From the NCBI GenBank assembly GCA_037176885.1, contig JAWWNJ010000118.1, positions 717,796 to 781,795 of the forward strand: a stretch of 64,000 nt of DNA. The letters run 5' to 3'. This stretch comes from Favolaschia claudopus. Its lineage: Eukaryota; Basidiomycota; Agaricomycetes; Agaricales; Mycenaceae. Every line of letters starts with the position of its first letter. The stretch's first letter is position 1. Shown piece by piece: positions 42,702-54,016 of this stretch. Below the pieces are notes generated by a model that worked only from the letters and a program-made list of their open reading frames with translations, did not search any database and was not told the origin of the DNA. The position numbers and the translations under genes were made by a program.

Positions 42702-43683
42702 AAGATCCACATGCACTTTTCAAGGGGATGGCTACCAAGCGCGGCATCGACATCACCTATATCGCCGCAGATGGCAAGGTCAAAGAGCTCAACGCACAAT
42801 GCCCGGCATTTCACTGCCCAGAAGCTAACCTGCGCTGCTGCTGCCGCCGAATCCTCTACAACCAACCCGATTTTGCCCAGGGACTGTCTCTTCTGGAAAT
42901 TGCTGCACAGAAGTAGTCTAGTAGTTACCGCGGGGGTCCGACCGGAGTGCACCCTTATTACATAATCTGTCAACAATTGGGCCACGTGCATCTGCCACGT
43001 TGAGGTGGGGGGACTGTGGGGGGACTGTGGAGGACGTGGATGGTTGGCGTACGGCCTTGTACGGCCATGCACGGCAAAGGTCGGGCCATAGTCATATCAT
43101 TCGAGTTGAATTGGAGCCTAAGAGCAACCTAAGAGAGCACTTTTGCCAAACTTTGTGATTTACTGGAGTACTTACCTCATATATAACTTTTTTTTAGATC
43201 TAGGTACTGTAAACAGCATCTTTTGATCAGCTCCTGGATGTGGATTCGGCTTGACAGTGCATATAACGACTCGGAAAGAGTACCCGAGAGGAGATACGTC
43301 GCTCTGCAGCACAACTGCAGCAGGAAACAGGCCTGAGCCAGGCAACACGTATGCAGCACGTGATGAAACTTCTGACAGATTATGTAATAAGAACGCACTC
43401 CGGTCGGACCCCCGCGGTAAGTAACAGACTCTATATCTGTCGAGGTACGAGACACAAGATACTAGAGCGTCTGTCTACGAGAGACTAGCACAGAAGCGAG
43501 GTTTCCAAGTCCTTTTCCTCCCTAAATTTCACTGCGAGTTAAACTTCATCGAGATGTCCTGGGGCAAGGCTCAACGACTGTATCGGCTAAATCCGCCATC
43601 CTCGAAGGAGGAGGACGTGTAGAAATACATGCTGCAGGCTCTTGATGCTGTTACCTTAACAGACATGCGAAAGTAAGGTAGGG
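42702..43683 (+). pseudogene. Tc1/IS630-like fungal DDE transposase, split by an insertion
   Basis: 42702-42913 reads LNAQCPAFHCPEANLRCCCR, RILYNQPDFAQGLSLLEIAA and QK. 43497-43683 resumes RGFQVLFLPKFHCELNFIEM, SWGKAQRLYR, a TAG within EEDV-stop-KYML, and ALDAVTLTDMRK. The ELNFIE block carries the third acidic residue of the DDE triad (ExNxIE). The first two Asp residues lie in a missing 5' part. The gap is filled by the element at 42914-43487, whose removal restores AQK-RGF exactly. A possible intron (43684-43744) leads to FARRARYQNIYRGG-stop. Confidence 0.75.
42914..43487. mobile_element. Family F element, copy 1 (574 bp), 9-bp duplication
   Basis: Ends TAGTCT...AGACTA. GCACAGAAG flanks both sides (42905-42913 and 43488-43496). 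Subterminal inverted blocks of about 50 bp hold ACCGCGGGGGTCCGACCGGA and TTATTACATAATCTGTCA (42925-42972 versus 43372-43424). No ORF of note. A 9-bp duplication fits a MULE better than hAT (8 bp). Confidence 0.85.
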
Positions 43684-43961
43684 CTCATTCATAAGGAACA
43701 AGTTTTTTTAGCCCCCAAGAATATATCTGTTTATGTAATGTGTTGCAGTTTTGCTCGGCGTGCTCGATATCAGAATATATACCGAGGCGGCTGAAAGCCG
43801 GGAGAGCTCACAGAGGACGACGAGCTGGAGGACGGGTGCGGGGACGCAGACGACGAGGGACGTGGGGGTAAAAGACAAGATAATTCTATATCGATCTACG
43901 CGCGACAGGATGTGAGAAGTATGATACTACTACCGGGACTCTCGGACCGACGCGAATATAT

Positions 43962-44177
43962 ACAGGTTCTGACACTCGACGCTTCATGGATGCAGCAGAT
44001 GCTTATAACCGTGGGCTTGATGGTAAATGGGCAGCGTGGGCGGGAAAAAAATATCATGGGCATAGGGTCCTTCCAGAGACTCTTATGGTCGAGTTCGAAG
44101 CGGCTATGGCGAAAGAAAGGGCAGATAGGGCGGCTGTAGTGGAAGCTCTTGCCATCTTGGGTATATCATCGAGATGA
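43962..44177 (+). pseudogene. DDE transposase C-terminal tail
   Basis: The frame reads TRRFMDAADAYNRGLDGKWA, AWAGKKYHGHRVLPETLM, VEFEAAMAKERADRAAVVEA and LAILGISSR-stop. It matches the tail expected after the ALDAV...MRK block of the same transposase family. It could be a further exon of the gene at 42702-43683 or a second copy. Confidence 0.6.
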
Positions 44178-44304
44178 CCTGCGAGAATATATAAATATAT
44201 ATATTGTATATTGTGACTTGAGTCGAATCATATAATGTACTACATCTACTGTCTACGTTTCAATTGCATACGCGAGCATAGAAGAGCGAGATCTTGAAGA
44301 GTTG

Positions 44305-45080
44305 TACTGTATCTCCCTGTATTTGCCCTGTATGGAGGCAACCGCCAAGCGACCGTGACAAAACGGTTGCCTTATTTCAAGGCAACCGACCCTCCGTGAG
44401 CCGTGACCGTTGCCAAAAGAGGCAACGGGCGTCCAAGGCGCCCAAGGCGCTTACTGATTTTTTTGGGCCTTTAAACCATATTTTTCGATGTCACGATTTT
44501 TTCAAGGAAATGACCCTCACCGTGACCGTGACCACGTCAAAAAGAGGCAACGCAACCGACCCCACCGTTACCGTGACGGTTGCCTCCATACAGGGAGATA
44601 CTTACAGTAGTCTGTTAGTGACCGCGGGGGTGTGACAGTTGTTCGACCTATGCCGGCATGTGCGGAGTTTGAATTCTTTCTCACGGATTCTGGTGCTTCG
44701 TTCTCCCTCATCCCATAGAGCTTTTGCAAGGTTTTGGAGATAGAATATGCTATATCTTGTGCTTCGAACGTTCTGTGTCCTCGGAATGTTGATTTGTCTC
44801 CTTGAAACAGCCGAACTGGACACTCGTTGATTTGGCAGGCTTATAACCAAGTCAGCATTGGAGGAATATTCTTACTGCCAACAACTTACTAATGAGTTTG
44901 GCCCTTATATCTAAGACATTTTGTATAAGGAAATCGCGCTCAGCGGTGTAGAACGAAAGTCGAGGAATTTCAGAATTACGGCATAGCCCGGGCAACAAGC
45001 CGGGGATCAAGGTCTTCAACAGACTACAACAACCGCAGGTACGAGGACTCATTGTTGTAGCGTCTGTCTACGAGAGACTA
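44305..45080. mobile_element. Family F element, copy 2 (with nested MITE), 10-bp duplication
   Basis: TGAAGAGTTG at 44295-44304 and 45081-45090. The right end AGCGTCTGTCTACGAGAGAC-TA is the same as in copy 1 (43468-43487). The true left end (TAGTCTGTTAGTGACCGCGG) starts at 44608 because a TA-MITE sits in its first TA. Confidence 0.8.
44307..44607. mobile_element. TA-MITE family G (301 bp) in the terminal TA of family F
   Basis: The inverted ends contain TATCTCCCTGTATGGAGGCA-ACCG; the left arm has an extra 10 bp. TA at 44305-44306 and 44608-44609. The interior is full of short ACCGTGACC and GGCAACG repeats in both orientations. Confidence 0.8.
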
Positions 45081-45145
45081 TGAAGAGTTGAGGTTCCGTC
45101 ACGAAGAAGTAACACGAGAGTCACAGACAAGTAACACCACGTGAT

Positions 45146-45300
45146 GTGAGTGGAGCGTCCATGTCGCCTACCTTATTTGCTATGGATATCAATCATCTTC
45201 ATCGAATATCTGGTCATACAAATTTCCAACTTTTACAGAAATCTGTTGCTAAAGGCCGACTTGGTGAAATTACATCCTTAACAGGAATCCCCAAATTAAT
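45146..45300 (+). pseudogene. Copia gag-pre-integrase HHCC fragment
   Basis: The frame reads MDINHLHRISGHTNFQLLQK and GRLGEITSLTGIPK. The H-X5-H spacing fits the start of the copia integrase zinc region. A T-run of about 17 bp follows (45303-45319), then a MITE. Confidence 0.55.
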
Positions 45301-45358
45301 TAATTTTTTTTTTTTTTTTGGAGGGCGTTTAGTGGCGGGTTGAGCTCGTTAAAACATA

Positions 45359-45879
45359 CAGTGCCAGCCGCCACCTTTTCGGCACGCCTTCCGTGAGAGA
45401 TTGAGCCATTGTTTTTCGTGATCGAGTTGTTTTTTGGAAGGAAAACCAATGAAAAGAATGCGATTGGCGTTGAGTTTGATATTTTTTCCACGGTTACGTC
45501 AATTCGGTCATTTTTTTCGAACTTTTTCTCATTTTTCCTCCACTTCTTCCGCTGATTTTTGACCCCTGGTTTGACTCCCAGCGACCTGAGGAATGTTCTA
45601 CATCACGCTAAAAACACAAAGTTCCGTCACCTTTCCTCTGTCCGAGCTCTGGGCGCCGGTTATCTGCATATGGCTGTGCAATCGGTCATTTTTTTTGGGT
45701 CCGAAAACTGAAAATTGATGCTACATGTTAGCCATGTACAAGTTGGATAGTTACAACCAAACTGAGTCGTTTGCCGCAGTTTTCGAGGCAAATCAAGTTT
45801 TTTTCCGGCCCGTGAATCATTTACAAGTTTGGAACTTTCCCACACCTAATCGGTCGTCGAGAAGTGATGGATGGCACTG
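45359..45879. mobile_element. Pogo-derived MITE (family H, 521 bp)
   Basis: Ends CAGTGCCA with TA flanks (45357-45358 and 45880-45881). Its left ~490 bp follow the left end of the pogo element at 60322 block by block (GCCGCCACCTTTTCG, GATGAAAAGAATGCGAT-like, GGTCATTTTTTTCG, GGGTCCGAAAACTGAAA, ACTGAGTCGTTTGCCGCAGT). The right end matches CGAGAAGTGATG-type sequence at 63740. Hence an internal-deletion derivative. Confidence 0.9.
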
Positions 45880-46190
45880 TAGGGCGCGTTGCCTCTCGTC
45901 GCCTTCCACCGCGGACAGGCTCTTCAGGCAACCTGTCACAGCTTCCGGGCCGACATCGGTCGGTCACTCCCGCGCGCCTAAGGTTGAGGCCTCGGACTTG
46001 GAACCCAGGCCAGAATGTGATTGTGATACCTCTCGAGGAAACGCGCCCACCGCGTCCGCGCCTGTAGCACGGTATGTGGGGCTTCGGCGTAACCAGTAGC
46101 TCCAGCATTCCGACGACTGACCTCAAGGATCTGCCGCCGTACAGCTTTCATCAGGAAAAAGCAAAATCTACATAGCAAAGCGCGAAAATA

Positions 46191-46683
46191 TGTAGCCGCT
46201 GTAGCCAAGTGTCCGGGAGCTGTTGCACTCTGTAGCTCAATATAGCTGATCGCAGTACGATGTATGACTACATACGCTCATAACTAGGACAGTTTCAACA
46301 GAGGCTACATGCACTCTGTTCATGTTGACCCTGTATATGTCACAGCACGAACTACCTATATTGAAACTTGAAGTTAATTCGGTACATACCGGTGCATTTT
46401 GGGTGCATTGAACTTGAATTGCGAGCAAATTGCAAGTGTGAGTCGATTTAGTAACCAGTTTGAGACAGAGAAGTGGGAGAAGGAGCATTTGATAGCCTGA
46501 ATGTGACATATGTGAGCCAATGGACCGCTACAGATGTAATACAATGCACCGTCAACTAGATATAGAGTGGTATGTATCTTGCTCGCTTGACTACATCGTG
46601 CTACAGATTACAACGGTAGTCGGGCGGACGGCTACAGAGGCTACATTAAAGGGGGACCATCCTACGAGGCTACAGGTGCTACA
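46191..46683. mobile_element. TGTAGC-repeat MITE (family I, ~493 bp)
   Basis: Left TGTAGCCGCTGTAGCC and right GGCTACAGGTGCTACA are inverted relatives. TGTAGC/GCTACA occurs many times inside. No clear target duplication, so edges are tentative. Confidence 0.5.
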
Positions 46684-46891
46684 TTGGGTATGTTGCGCTC
46701 TGTCGAGGGGTCGGTTTTTTCCTGATGTTCATCACTACCGGCTTATCCGATACCCACTAAAACCCCGACTCTTTGGCCCAATCTCGGGCCAGGGTGCGTT
46801 CCCCTTGAAGAGTTTTCCCTCCAAGTACTCTTCACTAACCATGTTGCCAGGCTCTTCTTACCATACTTTACTTTGTCTGTCATAGCACAGC

Positions 46892-49318
46892 CTATTGTTT
46901 ATGGTTTTTAACCAACGGTTCTTTATTTGCAAACGGAGCGGGCCCAGATTCTTGAATGACGCGTTCGTTTCGGATGCGCCAGATGAGGTGAGCCGACTCA
47001 GTTATGAGTATTTTGTGTAGGCGAGTCGTGCCAGGGTCGCCGTGTTTCGTCACTCCGCCTGCCATTATTTGCCCAATTGTGGGCCGCAGGTCTTGGCCCC
47101 GTCTTCAAGCGCCATATCTCAGACGCAAGGTCCCAAATTTCTTTCTGGCCTGGTGCTGTGCATTGTGTGAGGATGTGCTCCATAGATTCGTGGACACCGC
47201 ATATGCTACACTGTCCCCCGTTGTCGATGGTTGGGCACGTTGTCCCAGAACTTCCCAATCTTATACCCCCTCGTGGATCAGCATCCATAAGAAGAAGGCG
47301 GATGCTCCGCGGTATGTCTTTATTCCGAGTTGAATGCCAGATTTTACGCGACGGCGGGGCACCAGTGCTCCCGGTCGCCGCTGTTTTGATTAACTTTAGG
47401 TTTTCTGCGGTCGCTCTTCTGTCTAGAAGCTCGCGGCATGACTCTTTTTCCATTTTCAGCTTTCGTATGATCTTGTATGCCAAGGACTGTGTCATAGATT
47501 TGAGTTTGGCGCCTGGGAGGGTGAGGGAGGCAAGTGCCTCTAAATTCACTTCATCTTCTGTTTGCTTATGACTTCCCTCAGCTGCTAGTTTTGTCTGCTG
47601 CCTCATTCCCTGCATTTCCAGAATGTCCTTTGACCCAGGGAAAAATTCGGTTGGTGCCTCTCGTTCGCGTATCTTCGCCGCAGTTAGTTCAAACAGCGAT
47701 CCATTTGATATGGTGTGGAAGCCTTGGTCCTGCCATTTTTGCAGATCTTTGGTGAGCCCGTTCATCGCATGTTTTGAGTCTGTGTATATTCTTAACGGGA
47801 CATCTAGGGTGTGGATTCCACCGCCTCCTTTATTGCAAGTACTTCTCCCACTTGATTTGACGGTCCCATTATCTCTGGGACCCGTATTGCCTGGTTTCTT
47901 GCATCATTTTCCACCGAAATATACGCCTGCACCGGCTTTTACATCGTCGGTGTCGTTGTCAATGGCAGATCCATCCGTGAAGACAGATATTGTAGGTCTT
48001 GCGTCACGCGTAAAGTTCGTCATCGGCGCGGTGTCAGCACCATTTTCGTTTCCGTCCGTGAAGATGCGGAAGACATCCGCGAGCGTGCCGCGAGTCGTCA
48101 CTCTAGGATCGAACTCCACCGTGTCTTCTTCGTCTCCCTGGTCTGCGGGTTGTCCTCGGGGCTGTGGTATACTTGGGTCCCATTTGTCTTCGAGTGAGTT
48201 TATCATTTCTTGAGCTTTGTGGTAGCATTGATTCGGGTGATTACAGCCTGTTATCGCTCGTGTTAACTGGCATGCAGTACAGTGGCAGTCAATACGATTC
48301 GTGTGGCGCCGTGTGCCTGCCTTGTAGGCCAAGTGCTCGGGTATCTCCGACCCATTTCAAGTGGTGTTTCTCCTTTAAACATTTAATTACATGGGCTGGT
48401 GAGTTAAAGAGTCGTCTGTCGCCTTCTGAGAATTTGTGATACCAGATTGGCATTCTGTCCAGGATATTACGATCGATAGCGATCGCTTCCGCCGCTACTC
48501 CGTACTTCCTCCCTACCGCCATCATAGTCGCTAGGTCTTTGCTTTTTAGGTTCAGGGCTGATTGGTATGGTGCCCATGATTGAAGGTACGTGTTGTACCT
48601 GACAGCTTCATCCACATTGAAGTCAGCGCTAACAGCTCGGTGTGCTAGCACTTCATCCGCAACGAAACACCAGAGCGGCCGGTCGGGGCCGAAGTTCAAG
48701 TACCTTTGCAGCCAAGTTACTGCGATCGCCTCGCTGCGTGCGACAATGTCTAATAAATTCTTTCCGCCCATTTCTACTGGTGCGTGCACCGTTTCTTTAT
48801 TCACCCGGACTTGTGTCTTCTCTGCCCATAAGAAGCTTCTCACTCTCCTTTCGAGGCGTTCTTCAACCTCGGCGGGCATTCCTTGGACCGTCTTGAGGTA
48901 CTGCGCTCATGCCGCCTACCACCATCAAGATAATGAGCCGTCGGCCTTCCATGGATGGGTGCCCCAGCTCCACCGGTCAAGGGCTTTCTCTACTTTTTCT
49001 AATGTGACTGACCATGTTTCAGACTGGTCAATGTCATTGCCGACCCATGCCCCGAGTGTTCGTATAGGTTCACCTTCCGCGGCGATTTTGATATGTGCGG
49101 GAATTTGTGTTCCAGTCAAGCCGTTGATGAAACGGTTTGCGCGTACTCGGTCGCGATGGTCAATCTTTCCTATTGGTATCATTTCCGTCTTGCTTATGTT
49201 AAATTTTGCTCCCCGCAGCAATGCACCATTCGTCGAGAACCTTCATGAGATCACCGAAATCGTCACTGGCGTCAAGGTATACCAGCGTGTCGTCTGGGAA
49301 GAGGCAGACATAGCAGCA
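46892..49318 (-). pseudogene. LINE ORF2 fragment: RT end, thumb, RNase H, C-terminal knuckle
   Basis: On the minus strand: FPDDTLVYLDASDDF (RT catalytic motif, normally xADD) near 49300; ISKTEMIPIGK; GTQIPAHIKIAAEGEPIRTL; ERRVRSFLWAEK; GGKNLLDIVARSEAIAVTWL; RNase H with FTDGSAIDNDTDDVKAGAG (catalytic Asp) and YTDSKHAMNGLTKDL; the end CSICGVHESMEHILTQC; and ITESAHLIWRIRNERVI. This is a Tad-like or related LINE with RNase H common in mushroom genomes. Several frame changes (49220, 48300, 47780, 46998) make it a pseudogene. Its 5' half is replaced by copia gag. Confidence 0.8.
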
Positions 49319-50289
49319 TAAGATTTCTGGGAAACAACAGGTACAGCCAAATGTCTATGTTCAGAGTCATCGGAATCAGATTCAGAATCTGTAGTAGCAG
49401 AGGCATTTGCCTTGTCACGGCGCTTTCTAGGGTCTCGCTTTCCTCAGACTTCTGCTTGTCCATTCTTCTGGGAGTCCTTTGATCCCTGCGCTAGATTCTT
49501 CAACTGATAGCAGTTATCGAAAGTATGGGATTTGTTTTGTCCATGTATAAGGCAATTGTTCTCACTCTTTAGCAGTTTACCAAGAGTAATCAGGGCGAGC
49601 ACGAGCTTTATCCCAAGTTATGGATGTACCAAGAGAGGACACAATGTTCCCTTTGATGCCTGTCCAGTAGCTATCATCTGGTAGAGTGCTGAGCAGAATG
49701 AGAGGCTGAAGCTCTGGGGGGAATGGAAATTCCAGGCGTGCAAGCCTATCAAAGCAGGTCTTGATAGCAGCTACATGAGAAAGAATCTTGTTGCGATCCA
49801 TGAGCTCTGTTCGCCTTCAATAACGAGCTTGGTGCTAAAAAGTTCTGCTAGAACACCCATTGCAGAATCGGCACGATTTTCTGCTTCGAAGCGCTGGCGC
49901 AGTTTGGCCCAGAGAATTCCAGCATTAGATTCGTTGACATACTCTGTGCGCAGTTCTGCTGAAAGAAGCTTCTGAATGACACCTAAAGCACGGCTATTAC
50001 GTTCGCCAGGGGTATCCTTGAAAGCTACCTCAGCAACAGGAGCTGTGGCAGGCAGAGGAGTAACGGCAGCAGCAGCAATAGAGGCATCAGCTGCATTTGC
50101 AGCGAGGATAACAGATTCAAGCAGAAGAAGCCGAGTTTGCCGCAGTTGACATTGTGTGAGAAGTCCGAGGTGAGATAACCAGAGTCCGAGGGAATTTCGG
50201 CAACAGGTCGTGTGATTGATTGATTGATATGTACAAGTCTGTGCTTGTGATGCTTCGAGCTCTGATGAGCGAGCAGGCGAGTCTTCCAA
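49310..50289 (-). pseudogene. Copia gag (UBN2-like) with zinc knuckle
   Basis: The minus frames read RALGVIQKLLSAELRTEYVN, ESNAGILWAKLRQRFEAEN, SMGVL-type block, LSHVAAIKTCFDRLARLEFP, ILLSTLPDDSYWTGIKGNIV and a knuckle CLIHGQNKSHTFDNC. A frame change lies near 49790 and a stop near 49450. The N-terminal leader is Ala-rich. It may belong to one of the copia families whose pol pieces are seen elsewhere here, but no adjoining pol is present. Confidence 0.75.
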
Positions 50290-50348
50290 TAGGTACGTCT
50301 TCAGATCTTCAGAGAGCTAGCGCTCGGTGGCCCATAACCTAACAGAAT

Positions 50349-50866
50349 TAGTCTCGGATACCCAGACGTTCCTCCGCAATCCGAGAGGGCGAGATTAGAT
50401 ATATCGGAGCTACTTCCTAATCTGTAATTTCAATGACAGGTTTTGGCGTTTGATTGATTTTGAGGGTGATCGGAACAAGGGCGTAGGAACGTCTGGGCCA
50501 CTTCGATTGAGCACCTACCATAACCCACTTCGCGCGTCACTGCGTCCACTTCGAACCATGCCTCCGGAGGGTGGCGACGGTTACCCCGCCCCCTGCGAGC
50601 ACTCTCAACATCTCCTATGTGACGTGGGCGGCTGGCAGCCACTGAATATGGCTACAATTCAAAGCATACACGCGACGCAATGACCTCGGCGGGGGTTATG
50701 GTAGGTCGTACAATGGAAGTGGCCCAGACCTTCCTAAGTCCCCACATCCATCATCACGAAAATCAATCAAACGTCAAAAACTGTCATTAGAATTACGGAT
50801 AGGAAAGAGCTCCGGGCTCTGCGTAAACTCAAGGATTACGCAGGAAGGTCTGGGTATCCGAGACTA
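50349..50866. mobile_element. hAT MITE family D, copy 2 (518 bp)
   Basis: Ends TAGTCTCGGATACCCAGAC; perfect 8-bp duplication AACAGAAT (50341-50348 and 50867-50874). Compared with copy 1 it has about 94 extra bp (mainly 50676-50745 and 50775-50805). Confidence 0.93.
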
Positions 50867-51029
50867 AACAGAATCTGAAAATGCGCGGAAGGCCGCAATA
50901 ACCTCAGTCTCCCGCAATGTGGGATGAAAGACTGTATATTAAATACCTGAGGCGCAATAACTACACAATGAAATATCTATCAAGGGCCGGAGCGGCGGGG
51001 CGGCTCCCCCTGGCTACCCGGAATAATTC

Positions 51030-51435
51030 ATATTCTGACACAAGGGCCAAAACAAGGGACCAGTGGCACTTGATGTGGTACGGCAGCGCCCCGCAAAGTG
51101 GTGCCCCTGGCTTTGCCGATGACAGAATCGTCAACAAACGTAAGCACAAACGAAGGAGCACCACCCCATTTGTGGAAAATTGTATAGCGCAGGTGAATAA
51201 ACTGCTCAAGGTGCCTCTGGCTGCGTTTCATGTTCTGTACTCTGATGGCCAGCTTGTGTCCTGTGTGCTGGGGCTCTGTCAGACTTTGGCAGGCTGAGGA
51301 GTCTGTACAGACCAAGTACAGACTGACAGCCTGTTAGTAACCGGTGGAGCCAATGACGCAAACGTCAACAGGAGCAGACAAAATTTTGGAAGAGGAAAAA
51401 ATACCGAAACCCGTATTCTTTTTCGAAACAGCTGT
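51030..51435. mobile_element. TA-MITE family A, rearranged derivative
   Basis: 51043-51168 matches 3744-3868 of copy 1. A different interior follows, then GAAACCCGTATTCTTTTTCG and CAGCTGTA at 51405-51437, a diverged form of the right end. The left end is missing. Confidence 0.65.
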
Positions 51436-51439
51436 AACT

Positions 51440-52080
51440 CTAAGTGTGATGACAGCGTGTGCTCCAAGCGAGCACCGCGAGCCACATATGTACATAGCCG
51501 GCTAGCTAAGAGCGTGAGGAAAGACGCCGATCACTGATGATTGATCGTCTCTCTTGCCTTCCGCTCTCTCGACAATTTCTCGGTTTGGAACTGCGTTGTC
51601 TGGGGGCTTCTGGGCTTTCTCGTCTCTGATCTTCAGCATTTCCCGCGGCTTTAATACAATGTCTTTCCTTGTTGCCTGGCCCCAGCTAGTCTCAACGGCC
51701 TGGTGCTGCTCTTACCCCTATTCCGTCGAGACTCGCACTCTCTGAGGCTTTCCTCCAACCGATCTCAGCATGCACGCTACTTGGCATTGCAAGATTCATC
51801 GGGCCTTCGCCCTTATGCTTTGCGGCCACGCTCAATCCCCATTTCTCGCTCAATCTATCACAAGCTTAAGCAAGCATTTCAGCGGCTCTCCTATCCCGAG
51901 TCCTGACATCTTGACCCGGCTTGCGCGTGGGTTCACTTCCCCTCTCAACATTCACATAGCGATCTCGGAAATGAAAGCTTGGAGGTATGCGGGCTAACAT
52001 AGCAAGTAATGTGAGTAATTCCTGGTAATACTGCCTTCAGTCTACTGTCTCGGCTTCCTTCTTGTATTATGCCGTGCCTT
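51440..52080. other. No gene recognised
   Basis: No recognisable domain or repeat apart from the border with the tandem array that follows. Confidence 0.4.
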
Positions 52081-53818
52081 CAGACCGCATATTCTATGCC
52101 TTGGTGCCAACTTAATTCGTGCGCTTTTGTGCCAAAGATTATTTCGTGTGCATGTGCGCCACTTTCTGTATGTGCCTTTTCGCCAAATTAAATCGTGCCT
52201 CTGCGCCACTGTTATCCTGTGCCTTCTGCCCACAATTCGGTGTCAATGGGTACGTTTATCTATCACTTCTGAACTTTCTTTTGCTGTGGTCTCTTCTCTA
52301 GGTCAGAATCGCGACGACTTAGGCCTGTATGCTGCAATTTGCATGCTGCAGTGCCTGTACGCCGGAATTTCCGTGCCTCTGCAGTATTATTTCGGCCTGT
52401 ATGCTGCAATTTGCATGCTGCAGTGCTCTTTATTCCGTTTGCATGCTCCGCAAGTGAGCCGCTGCGGCCTGTACGCCGGAATTTCCCGTGCCTCTGCAGT
52501 ATTATTTCGGCCTGTATGCTGCAATTTGCATGCTGCACTGCCCATTATTTGTTTCGCATGCTTCGCAGTGAGCCGCTGCGTTGCGGTTTATCATTTTGGT
52601 AAGCTTCTCTGTAATTTTTCAAATCGTGTACTGTTTTCGTCCCTCAGGTCCAAATCTCAGATGCTCTTCGTCTGGATCTCCAAAAATCTACTGTTACCTT
52701 CGTGCCGCTGCGACGAGTTATTTCGCTGGTATGCTGGTTTGTTCACCGCTGCCATGCCCATTCCGTTCGCATGCCTTTGTGCCGCTGCGACAAACTTTTT
52801 CGCTGGTATGCTGGTCTGTACACCGCTGCTATGCCCATTCCGTTTGCATGCCTTCGGGCCGCTGCGACAAATTATTTCGCTTGTATGCTGGTTTGTACCT
52901 GCTCGCATGCTCTGCAGCTGGCCCGTGCGACCCGTCAACCGAATTTCCCTGTCAATCCCTGCGTTTGCATGCTATGTTGAACGCCGCTGCAACCTGTTTG
53001 CTGAATTTCCCCGGCTTGAGTTTCATTTTCGGCGTGCCGGTATGCCGCTGTGTTATGCTCTCTTCATGGGCGCTACGAAGCGAGTATTGATTTCTTTCAA
53101 TGCTCCATTGCTTTTATCTCTGTTTCGTGCCTCAGCGCCCCTGCGATGCCTCCATTTGTTACTATGCTAAACGTCACACTTGTGCACGTTCGATGGTATG
53201 CCTCCCTGCCTTTGTGGCTGAGTATCGATATGCAGCTCACTTGCTTTATGCCGCTGTGACTCGTTTTTCTTTTGCCCTCACTGCTACGTACTATTCATAT
53301 TCTGTCTGTTTGACGTTGATCTCCTTGCTAGAGCACGCTGGTGCGTGTACTGTTTTGAATTTTCCTCTTCGAGTGAAGCCGAATTGTCGAGTCTCCGCCC
53401 TTCTTTGTGAAACTTGCTTTCTGTCACCTTTTCCTTGCTTCATGTTCATCGTATGGCTCATCCGACAATCTACTTGTCCAGTTCGGTGTCGAATTGTTCA
53501 TTTCAGCCGATTTGCACGTTTGATTGGTATGCCTCCCTGCCTTTGCGGCTGAGTATCGATATGCAGCTCACTGCTTTATGCCGCTGTGACTCGTTTTTAT
53601 ATCCGGGTATACTTTTGCCCTCACTGCTACGTACTATTCATATTCTGTCTGTTTGACATTGATCTCCTTGCTAAAGCACGCTGGTGCGTCTACTGTTTGC
53701 ATTTTCCTCTTCGAGTGAAGCCGAATTGTTGAGTCTCCGCCCTTCTTTGTGAAACGTTCTTTCTGTCACCTTTTCCTTGCTTCATGTTCATCTCATGGCT
53801 CACCCGACAATCTACTTG
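52080..53818. repeat. Composite tandem-repeat region
   Basis: Three layers. (1) 52321-52541: units of TGTATGCTGCAATTTGCATG with CGCCGGAATTTCC spacers, three copies. (2) 52702-52932: a 77-bp unit starting GTGCCGCTGCGAC, three copies. (3) A duplication of about 300 bp, 53187-53480 and 53515-53818, including the GTATCGATATGCAGCTCACT block. The 347-codon open frame at 52127-53170 has no motif and runs through non-multiple-of-3 units, so I do not call it a gene. Confidence 0.85.
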
Positions 53819-54016
53819 GAGACTTTTGCGGAAGCCACCGGTGGCTACTTGTGGCTCTTCGTGTGCAATAGTTTTTTGAGCCCTCCCGCTCAAGTTAGCC
53901 ACCCTAGCATCCCGTGAACAGGTAGCACAAATAGTGGCTGATCCACCCAGAGGCTGTCATCCGGTCTCGAGAAAAATTGGCCCTGGATAGCCACCAGTGG
54001 CTACCGCAAAAGTCTC
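53819..54016. mobile_element. MITE family J (198 bp)
   Basis: Inverted ends GAGACTTTTGCGG(A/T)AGCC with nested palindromes CCACCGGTGG and CCACCAGTGG. No convincing target duplication. Confidence 0.7.

Noticed and set aside
52127..53170. 347-codon open frame as a gene
   Set aside because: No domain, no conserved motif, and it runs through tandem repeats with a 77-bp period.
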